Shown piece by piece: positions 1 through 7,730 of a stretch of DNA of 64,000 nt (positions within the stretch are counted from its first letter, which is position 1; each line of letters starts with the position of its first letter). The stretch comes from an uncultured Pseudodesulfovibrio sp. GTDB taxonomy: Bacteria > Desulfobacterota > Desulfovibrionia > Desulfovibrionales > Desulfovibrionaceae. The notes below the pieces were generated by a model. The model saw only the letters and a program-made list of their open reading frames with translations, did no database searches and had not been told where the DNA came from. A program made the translations under genes and the position numbers. The stretch lies in NCBI RefSeq assembly GCF_963677845.1, contig NZ_OY782498.1, positions 692,001 through 756,000 on the forward strand. The letters are read 5' to 3'.

Positions 1-572
1 TCCAGAGTGAGGGCCTGTTCTTCGGTGGCTTTGATCCTGTCCATGAGGTTCAGGGGTATGCCGTATCGTTTGATCAGGTCCTTGAACCGTTCTTCGATGG
101 AGACAAGTTCGGTATGGTTTACGCGTTTGTCTGCATAGATCACGGCCAGTGGGGTGAAGTATTTTTCGAGATTCAGTTCGAAGGGCCAATAGACGTGGTG
201 CGTGACGCCCGAAGCAATGTTCGGGTTATTTGTCATCTCCATGGCCCAGGCTCCGCCGAGTTGACTATGGTTGCCGCCGTGCAAGATGCAGTATGTCTTG
301 GCGATATCGTGTAACAGGGCAGACGCTCGTACTGTGGCGACGTCCACTGGCAGACCGACTTCTTTGGCGCGATGGGCCATGAAGGTCGCGATGTTGGCAA
401 CTTTGGTACTGTGCTCTGCCACATTTTCGAGCATGTCGTATCGTGCCCAAAACTCTGCGCAACGCGCATCATCCGGGACGGCGAGTGTCGGGTCAAACAC
501 GATACCCGGAGGCGGCGTGAGTGGTGAGCCGTATTGTTCTGTGGCGATATCGGAAGTGTCTTTTTCGCTCAT
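1..572 (-). CDS. HD-domain phosphohydrolase-like protein, 5' part only (runs off left edge)
   Basis: The reading frame starts with ATG at 572 and stays open to the window edge, giving about 190 residues with no stop. The metal-binding pattern of HD-superfamily phosphohydrolases is visible: H54, the pair H88-D89 in LLHDIAK, H102 in GGNHSQLGG, H125-H126 in VTHH, and D148 in YADKR. Such proteins hydrolyse phosphate esters of nucleotides or related compounds, but the substrate cannot be told from sequence. No signal peptide or membrane segment is seen, so it is probably cytosolic. No good ribosome-binding site precedes the ATG. The gene stands alone, divergent from the next gene to the right. The family is clear; the exact function is unknown. 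Confidence 0.85.
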   Translation of the reverse strand, partial: MSEKDTSDIATEQYGSPLTPPPGIVFDPTLAVPDDARCAEFWARYDMLENVAEHSTKVANIATFMAHRAKEVGLPVDVATVRASALLHDIAKTYCILHGGNHSQLGGAWAMEMTNNPNIASGVTHHVYWPFELNLEKYFTPLAVIYADKRVNHTELVSIEERFKDLIKRYGIPLNLMDRIKATEEQALTL

Positions 573-780
573 GATTAGGCGGCGTGATAATAGTTTCAGT
601 TAAAGGGCTGCGTCAGTGCAACCTCTTTAAATTACCTACCAGTACGTTGAGAAAAAATAAAGCTGATGCATAGAATAAAAAAAGGATCATCGAACAGGGG
701 AGGTCATATATATCCCGCCTCTCTCGCAATGTCTTTCTTGGTGTGGTAAGTAAAATATAGAAAACCATAAGTTGGTTGTC

Positions 781-1446
781 ATGATGTATTTACAGGTTGT
801 TTTTGTCCTTACCAGTGTGTGCATCGCAGGTATTGCCTGGGTGATGTGGCGTACATATAAACGGCATCGATTGCCGGGTGTTAATTGGTGGGCATACGGA
901 GGTGGGGCAATTGCCTTGACGACGTTGCTGTCTGCAATCAGTGAATATGTCGGCGAGTGGGCAAGGGCTGTGATCGCCCATGTTCTTTTGGTCGGAGGTT
1001 TCGGTGCTATTTGGATAGGGACACAATTGTTTTTTGGTCGGAAATTGGGGAGATGGTGTTTTTTCGCTTTTGTGGTTTTTTTAACTACTCTTTGCGTCGT
1101 CTTTTTTTGGTACTGGTTTATTAACCCTGCGTATCAACTGCGGCTTGCTATGGGATGTGTGTTGCTGCTGTTGATATCTCTTGCCATTTCCCAGACATTT
1201 TTTTCTTTCAGAGTGGGGCAGAGGGCGGTTACTGCGGCCGGCATATATTATAGTGTTTTTGCTCTTATTAATGGATTGCGCACTGTTCACATTCTCCTCT
1301 TTCCAGATCCGGACGCGTATTTTTTATCTGGTATGAGTGCAAAGATACTTATGTCATTAATGATTCCCCTTCTTCTTGCTGCAATGACGGCACAGCTTTT
1401 TATACTTCGTCACGAGATTGATTCTTTCAGCGAAAGGGAAGAATGA
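781..1446 (+). CDS. orphan 7-TM integral membrane protein
   Basis: This 221-residue protein is almost entirely hydrophobic. I count seven likely membrane helices, at roughly residues 2-22, 42-62, 66-88, 94-115, 122-143, 152-172 and 190-212, with short polar loops. No soluble catalytic or sensory domain follows the last helix; the protein ends in a short charged tail. The layout resembles the 7-TM sensor modules that elsewhere precede GGDEF or histidine kinase domains, here standing alone, but I do not recognise the family. I chose the ATG at 781; an in-frame TTG lies at 772. No strong ribosome-binding site is visible. Base composition is more AT-rich than the neighbours. Function unknown. Confidence 0.75.
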   Translation: MMYLQVVFVLTSVCIAGIAWVMWRTYKRHRLPGVNWWAYGGGAIALTTLLSAISEYVGEWARAVIAHVLLVGGFGAIWIGTQLFFGRKLGRWCFFAFVVFLTTLCVVFFWYWFINPAYQLRLAMGCVLLLLISLAISQTFFSFRVGQRAVTAAGIYYSVFALINGLRTVHILLFPDPDAYFLSGMSAKILMSLMIPLLLAAMTAQLFILRHEIDSFSEREE

Positions 1447-1590
1447 TACAGGACAAGATCGACATATGAATAACCACTCCGGCGTTCTACCGATAGAATT
1501 GGTTTTTCATTTGCCCCCATCTTTGAGAAGGTATATGACTGTCGCTAATCTCTATGAAATTGACCCACCAATACCATAAAGGATTATGAT

Positions 1591-2685
1591 TTGAGCTTCG
1601 AATTCTTGGAAAAATTCCGCGACCCTGAACTGTGTAGGAAAATGCTGGACAGAATGGAGGCAGAGCTTGAGAGCGACCTCCGTTTCATGGAAGTTTGCGG
1701 CACGCATACAGTGGCTATTTTTCAGAGCGGACTGCGTTCGCTCCTCCCCAAGAAAATCGTGCATCTGAGCGGCCCCGGCTGCCCGGTTTGCGTGACCCAC
1801 GAGTCCGAGGTGAATGCCTTTCTGGACCTCGCGGCTAACAAACGTGTTATTATGGCGACATTTGGCGATCTCATGCGTGTTCCCGGCGATAACGGGCGCA
1901 ACTTGAAGAAAGCCGTGGCTGACGGTGCTCGGGTGAAGGTGGTCTATTCTCCCTTCGATACATTGAAGCTGGCCCAAGAGAATCCCGACGATATCGTCGT
2001 GTTTATCGGCGTTGGTTTCGAGACTACGGCCCCGACCATTGCCGCCACCATGAAAATGGCGCGTCAGCAGGGCATTAAAAACCTGCGTATTCTCTGTTTT
2101 CACAAGACTGTTCCTCTGGCTTTGGACGCATTGTTGTCTGACGAAGCCATCAACGTGGACGGTTTTATTTTGCCCGGTCACGTTTCTGCCATTATTGGTA
2201 CAAAGCCTTACGAGTTCATCGCGGAGAAATATAATAAATCTGCTGTGGTCACAGGATTTGAACCGCTGGATATTCTTCAGTCTCTGAACCAGATGATTGA
2301 TTGGCGCAAACAGGGCGAGGCCCACGTGGTCAACAACTACACCCGCATCGTGGGTGAAAACGGCAACCCCAAGGCCGTTGAGATCATGTATGAGGTCTTT
2401 GAGCCCACCGACGCCTTGTGGCGCGGCATAGGACTCATTCCCGGTTCCGGTCTGGAAATCAGGACCGAGTGGGAAGAGTTCGACGCCAAAAAGGAATTCG
2501 GTATCACCATTGAAGATTGTGCCCCTCTCAAGGGATGCAAATGCGGTGACATACTTAAAGGTATCAAGCAGCCCGACGAATGTCCGCTCTTCGGCAAGCC
2601 GTGCACACCGGCCAACCCTGTTGGCCCCTGCATGGTTTCCACCGAGGGCAGTTGTGCTGCATATTACAAATACAAACTGGATTAG
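1591..2685 (+). CDS. hypD: hydrogenase maturation protein HypD
   Basis: HypD is the iron-sulfur scaffold on which, with HypC, the Fe(CN)2CO centre of NiFe hydrogenases is assembled. The 364-residue product has the family signatures: the CGTHT motif near residue 36, GPGCPVCVT near 60, and a C-terminal cysteine cluster that includes CKCGD, CPLFGKPC, PVGPCMVS and GSCAAYY. The length fits the family. The start is TTG at 1591, preceded by AAAGGA at a good distance; no better ATG lies nearby. hypE follows two bases after the stop, so the two are co-transcribed. The other maturation genes (hypA, B, C, F) are not in this window. Confidence 0.97.
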   Translation: MSFEFLEKFRDPELCRKMLDRMEAELESDLRFMEVCGTHTVAIFQSGLRSLLPKKIVHLSGPGCPVCVTHESEVNAFLDLAANKRVIMATFGDLMRVPGDNGRNLKKAVADGARVKVVYSPFDTLKLAQENPDDIVVFIGVGFETTAPTIAATMKMARQQGIKNLRILCFHKTVPLALDALLSDEAINVDGFILPGHVSAIIGTKPYEFIAEKYNKSAVVTGFEPLDILQSLNQMIDWRKQGEAHVVNNYTRIVGENGNPKAVEIMYEVFEPTDALWRGIGLIPGSGLEIRTEWEEFDAKKEFGITIEDCAPLKGCKCGDILKGIKQPDECPLFGKPCTPANPVGPCMVSTEGSCAAYYKYKLD

Positions 2686-2687
2686 CC

Positions 2688-3692
2688 ATGTCTGATAAAG
2701 TACTTCTTGATTACGGCAGTGGAGGACGCGCTTCACAGCGCCTTATTTCCCAGCTTTTTCTGGGGCATCTCGGTAACGATGAATTGAATCGCCTTAATGA
2801 TGCTGCAGAATTGTCCATGTCCGGTCGGCTGGCCATGTCCACAGATTCTTTTACCGTGGACCCCATTTTCTTCCCTGGTGGGAACATCGGTTCTTTGGCT
2901 GTACACGGTACGGTCAACGACGTTGCCATGATGGGTGCTATTCCTCGGTATATGACCTGCGGGTATATAATTGAGGAAGGCTTGCCTATGGATGATCTTG
3001 AAAAGATCGTTGAAGCCATGGGTGAAGCCGTACGGCATGCTGGTGTATCTATCGTTTCCGGTGATACTAAGGTTGTCCCCAAGGGTGCGGTAGACAAGAT
3101 TTTCATCAACACCACTGGTGTCGGTGACATCATCGTGGACCCGGCTCCCAGCGGCGACGCTGCTCGGCCCGGTGATGCTGTGCTCATTTCCGGCACAATC
3201 GGTGATCACGGTCTGACAATTCTCGGTACTCGTGAAGGTCTTGAATTTGAGGCCGATGTTCAGTCCGATTCCGCAGCCCTCAACCATTTGCTTGTAAAAA
3301 TGGTACAGGAACTCCCCGAAGTGCACGTCATGCGTGACCCCACTCGTGGTGGTCTGGCAACGACGCTGAACGAGATTACCGTCAGTTCCAACGTCTGTTG
3401 CGAATTGCAGGAGAACGACATCCCAGTTCGGCCTGAGGTCAAGGGTGGTTGTTCCATTCTTGGTCTCGATCCGTTGTATCTTGCCAACGAAGGCAAGTTC
3501 ATTTGCATTTTGCCCGAGGAACATGCCGAAAAAGCCCTCGAGATCATGCGCGCCGACCCACTCGGTCAGGATGCATGTCGTATCGGCACCATGACCGACG
3601 CCAACCCCGGCAAGGTCGTGCTCGTCACACAGCTCGGTGGCAAGCGTCTACTCGGTATGCTTGAAGGTGAGCAGTTGCCGAGGATTTGCTAG
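2688..3692 (+). CDS. hypE: hydrogenase maturation protein HypE (carbamoyl dehydratase)
   Basis: HypE dehydrates the carbamoyl group that HypF transfers to its C-terminal cysteine, forming the thiocyanate that donates cyanide to the hydrogenase iron. The 334-residue protein belongs to the PurM/AIR synthase fold. It shows the N-terminal YGSGG loop, the FPGGNIG and GSLAVHGTVND region, and DPTRGGL in the middle. It ends exactly in PRIC, so the acceptor cysteine is intact. The ATG at 2688 lies two bases after the hypD stop, pointing to translational coupling. An intrinsic terminator follows at 3723-3752 and closes the hypD-hypE unit. Confidence 0.97.
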   Translation: MSDKVLLDYGSGGRASQRLISQLFLGHLGNDELNRLNDAAELSMSGRLAMSTDSFTVDPIFFPGGNIGSLAVHGTVNDVAMMGAIPRYMTCGYIIEEGLPMDDLEKIVEAMGEAVRHAGVSIVSGDTKVVPKGAVDKIFINTTGVGDIIVDPAPSGDAARPGDAVLISGTIGDHGLTILGTREGLEFEADVQSDSAALNHLLVKMVQELPEVHVMRDPTRGGLATTLNEITVSSNVCCELQENDIPVRPEVKGGCSILGLDPLYLANEGKFICILPEEHAEKALEIMRADPLGQDACRIGTMTDANPGKVVLVTQLGGKRLLGMLEGEQLPRIC

Positions 3693-3722
3693 CTGAACAG
3701 CGAATTAATGAATGTAAAAAAA

Positions 3723-3752
3723 GGCCTTCGGGAAACCGGGGGTCTTTTTTTT
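3723..3752 (+). terminator. intrinsic terminator after hypE
   Basis: A 9-bp stem (3723-3731 with 3736-3744, including G-U pairs) closes a GAAA tetraloop and is followed by eight T residues. It is a textbook rho-independent terminator. Repeat copy A starts immediately after the T run. Confidence 0.9.
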
Positions 3753-3753
3753 G

Positions 3754-3830
3754 GATGCCTCCGGCGGCTTAAGAAACCTTTGAAAAGGGTTCTTAAGAAT
3801 TTCCTAAACTTTTTGTGTCGCCTGCGGCGA
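3754..3830 (+). repeat. structured intergenic repeat, copy A
   Basis: This is one of five related intergenic elements in the window. Reading along the plus strand it has a GATGCCTCCGGCGGC box, a 14-bp hairpin (3768-3781 with 3784-3797, one mismatch), the box CCTAAACTTTTT, and a short second hairpin TCGCC-TGC-GGCGA. It directly follows the hypE terminator and faces copy E across about 80 bases. I see no coding potential: the frame open through it merely translates the palindromes. Confidence 0.75.
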
Positions 3831-3908
3831 AGGGAGAATGTGGTGACGGCGTGGAAGGGAAGGCAAGAGCAAAAATTGTTTGTTTGGAGAGAGTGTTATA
3901 AACTCGTG

Positions 3909-3950
3909 CCCCCTAAAAGTTTAGGAGGGGAGATAGGGCTGGAGGCATAC
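3909..3950 (-). repeat. structured intergenic repeat, copy E (shortened)
   Basis: Read on the minus strand this begins with ATGCCTCC seven to eight bases after the cheV stop and ends with CCTAAACTTTTAGG. It keeps the two outer boxes of the repeat family but has lost the long central hairpin. With copy A it forms a convergent pair that fills the space between the 3' ends of hypE and cheV. Confidence 0.6.
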
Positions 3951-3957
3951 AAGTCGC

Positions 3958-4971
3958 CTAGCGTATAGCTCTTTGGCGATCCCGGATGAGTGAGGCGGCT
4001 TTTTGTGCAAGATAGGTGATTTCGGGCTTGGAAACCTGATCGTCTGCGCCGACGGTTTCGCCTCGATGCCGGAGTTTCTCGGTGATGAGCGAGGAGAAGA
4101 GGATGACTGGCAAATCTTGGAGGATCGGGTCCTCCTTAATTTTTTTTGTGAGGTGATGGCCGTCCATCATGGGCATTTCAATGTCAGAGACAATCACCTG
4201 GACGTAGTCAGTGATAGGACGGTTATCCAAAGCAGCCAGCCGTTTATATTCTTTGAGTGTCTCCCAACATTCCCGACCATTGTTGGTTTTTTCGACACGG
4301 AACCCGGCTTGACCGAGCATGTCGCGAATCATTTCGCGAATGAGGGGGGAGTCGTCGGCGATGAGCGCTTTGTAGCCGGCTGCATCGTCGAACTCTACAT
4401 TGTCGTCGAATCGTAGACGCATGTCAGGGTTGAGCTCGGAAACGATACGTTCGAGATCGAGAATAAAGACGATACGGTCGTCGAATTTGACCACACCGGT
4501 AATGGAATCAGAGGACAGGGCTGAGACGTATTTGTTAGGGGCTTCGACGTCTTCCCAGGAAATGCGGTGAATGCGGGTGACACCGGAAACCATGAAGGCC
4601 GATGTTACCTGGTTGAATTCAGTGACAATGATCTTGGGCGGTTCGTTTTCTACACGTTTTTTCTTGAGCCAGATGCAGAGATCAAGCAGCGGAATAATTC
4701 GGGAGCGGAGGTTGAATGCGCCGAGGACGGATTCATGGGAAGTTTCGGGCATTTCAGTGACATCCGGTTTACGGATGATCTCAAGGACTTTGGCGACGTT
4801 GACACCGTAATACCCTTTGCGGCTGGGGATCCGACCTTTTTCGTGCTCCAAATCTTCCTGATTCAACTCGGCTTGATCATCTTCCTTGGGTTCTTCTTCA
4901 AGGTAGAATTCCACAATTTCGAGTTCATTGGTTCCGGCTTCAAGCAGAATGTCGGTCGCATCAGTGGCCAT
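3958..4971 (-). CDS. cheV: chemotaxis coupling protein CheV (CheW domain plus receiver)
   Basis: CheV joins chemoreceptors to the histidine kinase CheA and carries its own receiver domain for adaptation. In this 337-residue protein the CheW-like domain covers about residues 15-180 (YYGVNVAKVLEIIR, GAFNLRSRIIPLLDL). The receiver covers about 200-330, with the acidic pair in LIADDSP and the phosphate-accepting aspartate in VSDIEMPMMDG. An acidic insert of about 25 residues (EEEPKEDDQAELN and following) interrupts the first CheW strand and is unusual. The start is ATG at 4971. No other chemotaxis gene is adjacent, so it is an orphan of the chemotaxis set. It is soluble and cytosolic. Confidence 0.93.
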   Translation of the reverse strand: MATDATDILLEAGTNELEIVEFYLEEEPKEDDQAELNQEDLEHEKGRIPSRKGYYGVNVAKVLEIIRKPDVTEMPETSHESVLGAFNLRSRIIPLLDLCIWLKKKRVENEPPKIIVTEFNQVTSAFMVSGVTRIHRISWEDVEAPNKYVSALSSDSITGVVKFDDRIVFILDLERIVSELNPDMRLRFDDNVEFDDAAGYKALIADDSPLIREMIRDMLGQAGFRVEKTNNGRECWETLKEYKRLAALDNRPITDYVQVIVSDIEMPMMDGHHLTKKIKEDPILQDLPVILFSSLITEKLRHRGETVGADDQVSKPEITYLAQKAASLIRDRQRAIR

Positions 4972-5033
4972 GGAGGTACCGCTTCCTTGTCAAAAGTATT
5001 AAATTATTCAAGGCAATGGAGTCTGTGTAAACC

Positions 5034-6053
5034 CTATTGGCAAATTTCGTCAACTTCGGGTTTGTCAGAGATATTGCTAGCCGGCTCCATGTTTGCGATG
5101 ACGCTGGCCGCATTTTCAAGGTCTTCCCAGTTCTCACATTCGAGGAGAGAGGCGCGGAGAACGCGAATTCCTCTGAGGCCTTTGGCGTAGCGAGGGATAA
5201 TGGATCGTATTTTGCGGAAGGAACGGTCATCGCCTTCATATTGTCGGGTCAGGCGGATATGCTCGCGGACAATGCCAGCGAGGAATTCACCGTTGCGTAC
5301 CGGGAGTTCCTTACCTTGTCGTAGGGCAACGTATCGGGCGAATATGGATGGATCATAGAGTGCGCCTCGAGCAAACATGATGGCGTCAATGCCGGTTTCT
5401 TCAATACAGCGTATGCCGTCTTCTGCAGTGAAGAGGTCGCCTGAGCCCACGACAGGTATGGAAACGGATTTCTTGAGTTCAGTGAGTTTTGACCAATTGG
5501 CTGAACCGGCGAACATCTGTTTGCCGTAGCGTGGATGCATGGTCACCCAGTCCACACCGACGTCCTCCAGACGTTTTGCAAGGGTAATGAATACTTCTTC
5601 ACCTTTGTTGAAACCGAGGCGGAATTTAACACCAACTCGGCCACCCTTTGGATGTTCGGCGGCCTTTTTGACCATGATGTCCGCCAGATTGACCAGCTTG
5701 TCGAGGTCTTCCATGAGTTTGACGCCTGAACCGGACTTGAGGACTTTGCGAACAGGGCAACCTGCATTGAGGTCAAAATTGCGGTAGCCCATGCCGACCA
5801 GTTTTTCCATGACGGGTTCGTAATATTCGGCTTCAGCTCCAAAGAGCTGGAGGACCATGGGGTCGTCCTCGGGGCATGTGGCAAGAAGGCGGCGGGTTCC
5901 GGCGTTTTTGAAAGCCAGACCTTTGACAGAAACCATTTCCGAGCATCCTACTCCGCAGCCGTACTGTTTGGAAAGCAGACGGAAGGGAAGGTCGGAATAT
6001 CCGGCCAAAGGAGCCAGCCAGGGAGAGTCGGGTGTGATGGTGAACGTATTCAT
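5034..6053 (-). CDS. dus: tRNA-dihydrouridine synthase (Dus family)
   Basis: Dus enzymes reduce uridine to dihydrouridine in the D-loop of tRNA using FMN and NADPH. The 339-residue product has the TIM-barrel signatures LAPLAGYSDLPFR at the start, NAGCPVRKV with the catalytic cysteine, GSGVKLMEDL, MHPRYGKQMF, and the phosphate-binding end VVGSGDLF plus FARGALYDP. It is DusB-like in length and motifs, but I cannot say which uridine it modifies. I chose ATG at 6053; a TTG four codons upstream is also possible, and neither has a convincing ribosome-binding site. It lies 60 bases upstream of cheV in the same direction, possibly in one transcript. Confidence 0.93.
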   Translation of the reverse strand: MNTFTITPDSPWLAPLAGYSDLPFRLLSKQYGCGVGCSEMVSVKGLAFKNAGTRRLLATCPEDDPMVLQLFGAEAEYYEPVMEKLVGMGYRNFDLNAGCPVRKVLKSGSGVKLMEDLDKLVNLADIMVKKAAEHPKGGRVGVKFRLGFNKGEEVFITLAKRLEDVGVDWVTMHPRYGKQMFAGSANWSKLTELKKSVSIPVVGSGDLFTAEDGIRCIEETGIDAIMFARGALYDPSIFARYVALRQGKELPVRNGEFLAGIVREHIRLTRQYEGDDRSFRKIRSIIPRYAKGLRGIRVLRASLLECENWEDLENAASVIANMEPASNISDKPEVDEICQ

Positions 6054-6110
6054 AGTGAAGGGCAAATAAGGCTTGATACGCTGAGAGTCAAAGGAAAATG
6101 GTTTTGAGTT

Positions 6111-6875
6111 TTAATTTTGTGTGAAATAGGTCTCATATAATATAGTATATGTCCCAGAAGTAATTATTGCATCAAAGGCTTTTTGCCATTGGTTGATTTC
6201 GGCATCGGATATATCTGGGGAAAAGGCGATATATCCTTGGGACTGGAGTAAAACTTCTGGTACCTTGTGAATGTTGGAATGTTTGATGTGTGTTTTAGCA
6301 AGCATGGCATCGAGAGCTGATTCAGATAAAGGAGTCAGGTCGACTCGACCATCTTTCAACATTTGGAAACAGTTTTCGTAGCTGTTATTCGTGATGACGT
6401 TCGTGAATCCCAATTGATACAATCGTGTATGGTGCGAATTTTCGTTGACGACGCAAATTGATTTGACACGTCTGGCGTCGTCTAATGTTTGGATCATGGA
6501 ATTTCGTTGCAGGCCGTAAAGAAAATTTATCTCAGGCTGAAGCGGTCCGACCCATTTGTAAAGGGGGGCTCGTTCTAGCGTTTTATTAACATTGAACATT
6601 GCAACGGCTTTATGAGTGTTGAGCGTATCCATACCTCGGGCGAAGGGAACAGACTTAATACGAGTTGTGTTACCCATCATTTGTTTCAGTTTATGGACGA
6701 TTTCAATGTTAAAAGAACGTTTGCCGGCATGTTTAACTCCTCTGAGTTGTCCGGTGTCACGGTCAATGTATGCCTGCTTTTGCAAATTGTGGGTCATGAA
6801 ATGGATATCTTCGGCCTGAGCATGGAGCAAAAATATGCTGTGTATACAGAATATGATCAGGAAAAATATTCGCAT
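6111..6875 (-). CDS. periplasmic solute-binding-like protein (SBP_bac_3 type)
   Basis: This 254-residue protein starts with a signal peptide (MRIFFLIIFCIHSIFLLHA, probable cleavage after AQA). A two-lobed amino-acid-binding-like domain follows, recognisable from the order of elements PFARGMDT, YKWVGPL and GRVDLTPLSE. No permease or ATPase gene lies next to it, so it may serve sensing or scavenging rather than a dedicated ABC importer. A diverged paralogue lies at 57030-57824 and shares the YKWVGP motif. The start is ATG at 6875. The gene is more AT-rich than the core genes. The ligand cannot be predicted. Confidence 0.75.
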   Translation of the reverse strand: MRIFFLIIFCIHSIFLLHAQAEDIHFMTHNLQKQAYIDRDTGQLRGVKHAGKRSFNIEIVHKLKQMMGNTTRIKSVPFARGMDTLNTHKAVAMFNVNKTLERAPLYKWVGPLQPEINFLYGLQRNSMIQTLDDARRVKSICVVNENSHHTRLYQLGFTNVITNNSYENCFQMLKDGRVDLTPLSESALDAMLAKTHIKHSNIHKVPEVLLQSQGYIAFSPDISDAEINQWQKAFDAIITSGTYTILYETYFTQN

Positions 6876-7169
6876 GACGACCTTGGTGTGTTGAGCCTTT
6901 TTGTAGTTTATTACACTTTATCCAGAATTGAGTGTTTGAAGCCATTATAATAAGAATGGTGAGCATAATCAGAGGATAATAGAGGTATGACGCCAATAAC
7001 CAGAGATTGAAGCGGCGTTAGCCTGGAGCGTGCCACGTGATAATATGGAAATAAAATGAAAAAAAAACAGGAACAGGGTTGACAAACATGGGGAATTAAA
7101 ATTAAACCGGCCCGTCCTTGAGCGGAAGAAACCTGTCCAAGCGGATTGAAAAAAGGTTTAAAAAAACTC
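6876..7169. other. non-coding stretch upstream of the tRNA cluster
   Basis: About 290 bases with no convincing gene on either strand. The region is AT-rich with many stops. A perfect TTGACA at 7079-7084 has only weak -10 candidates 16-17 bases downstream (ATTAAA or TTAAAC). It could start a longer tRNA precursor transcript or a small RNA, but nothing else supports this. Confidence 0.4.
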
Positions 7170-7198
7170 TTGATTTTTGAAATAGTGGCGTATATAGA
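7170..7198 (+). promoter_or_regulatory. sigma70-type promoter of the tRNA-Thr/Tyr/Gly cluster
   Basis: TTGATT at 7170-7175 and TATAGA at 7193-7198 are separated by exactly 17 bases. The -10 box ends 14 bases before the first base of tRNA-Thr, the distance expected for a stable-RNA promoter. Confidence 0.6.
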
Positions 7199-7212
7199 CT
7201 TTCTTCCCGTGA

Positions 7213-7288
7213 GCTGGCGTAGCTCAATTGGTAGAGCAGCTGATTTGTAATCAGCAGGTTGCGGGTTCAAGTCCCATCGCCAGCTCCA
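7213..7288 (+). tRNA. tRNA-Thr (anticodon TGT)
   Basis: A complete 76-base cloverleaf. The acceptor stem GCTGGCG pairs with CGCCAGC, the D-stem is GCTC/GAGC, the anticodon loop is TTTGTAA with anticodon TGT, and the T-arm contains GGTTCAAGTCC. The discriminator base is T, and CCA is encoded. It is the first of three tRNA genes upstream of tuf. Confidence 0.96.
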
Positions 7289-7296
7289 AATATAAT

Positions 7297-7382
7297 GGTG
7301 GGGTTCCCGAGTGGCCAAAGGGAACAGACTGTAAATCTGTCGGCGTTCGCCTTCGGAGGTTCAAATCCTCCCCCCACCACCA
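7297..7382 (+). tRNA. tRNA-Tyr (anticodon GTA)
   Basis: A class II tRNA of 86 bases with a long variable arm. The acceptor stem GGTGGGG pairs with CCCCACC, the anticodon loop is CTGTAAA (anticodon GTA), and the T-arm contains GGTTCAAATCC. CCA is encoded. It starts eight bases after tRNA-Thr. Confidence 0.96.
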
Positions 7383-7447
7383 AATTTCTTTTTCGAATCA
7401 CACTGTAGGAGGCCGGTTAATAGCCGCTGATGGACTACGGAGAGTGA

Positions 7448-7524
7448 GCGGGAATAGCTCAATTGGCTAGAGCATCAGCCTTCCAAGCTGAGGGTTGCGG
7501 GTTCGAGTCCCGTTTCCCGCTCCA
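7448..7524 (+). tRNA. tRNA-Gly (anticodon TCC)
   Basis: A 77-base cloverleaf. The acceptor stem GCGGGAA pairs with TTCCCGC, the D-arm is GCTC/GAGC, the anticodon stem is TCAGC/GCTGA around CTTCCAA (anticodon TCC), and the T-arm contains GGTTCGAGTCC. The discriminator base is T, and CCA is encoded. Confidence 0.96.
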
Positions 7525-7572
7525 TTTTTAGCCACCTCTCATCCATCTTCATTATATACAGTGTGCTTCAGT

Positions 7573-7650
7573 TTGCGAGGCTCAGTTGGCAGAGCATCCT
7601 TGATAAAGGATGAAATCCTCTGTACAAGACGAGACGTGAACTCTGGATTG
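7573..7650 (+). pseudogene. degenerate tRNA-like sequence upstream of tuf
   Basis: A D-arm-like element (GCTC at 7580-7583, GAGC at 7592-7595, loop with TTGG) is followed directly by a second hairpin (ATCCTT, loop GATA, AAGGAT at 7596-7611) where the anticodon arm would be. The loop is too short for a real anticodon loop. No T-arm with GTTCGA and no matching acceptor stem follow. It looks like the relic of a fourth tRNA in this cluster, or a structured tuf leader that resembles one. Confidence 0.4.
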
Positions 7651-7730
7651 GATGTTTTGTTGGTATTGAATTGTTAGAAAGTATTTAGAGAATAAAACCT
7701 ACACAACTTTATGATTAGGGGGTTACTGTA

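Noticed and set aside
3708-3968. An 86-codon open frame between hypE and cheV
   Set aside because: It reads through the hypE terminator and repeats A and E. Its composition is just the translation of palindromes, and it has no ribosome-binding site or family resemblance.
6911-7318. An open frame of 135 codons on the minus strand before the tRNA cluster
   Set aside because: It covers tRNA-Thr and promoter sequence, and its start would lie inside tRNA-Tyr.
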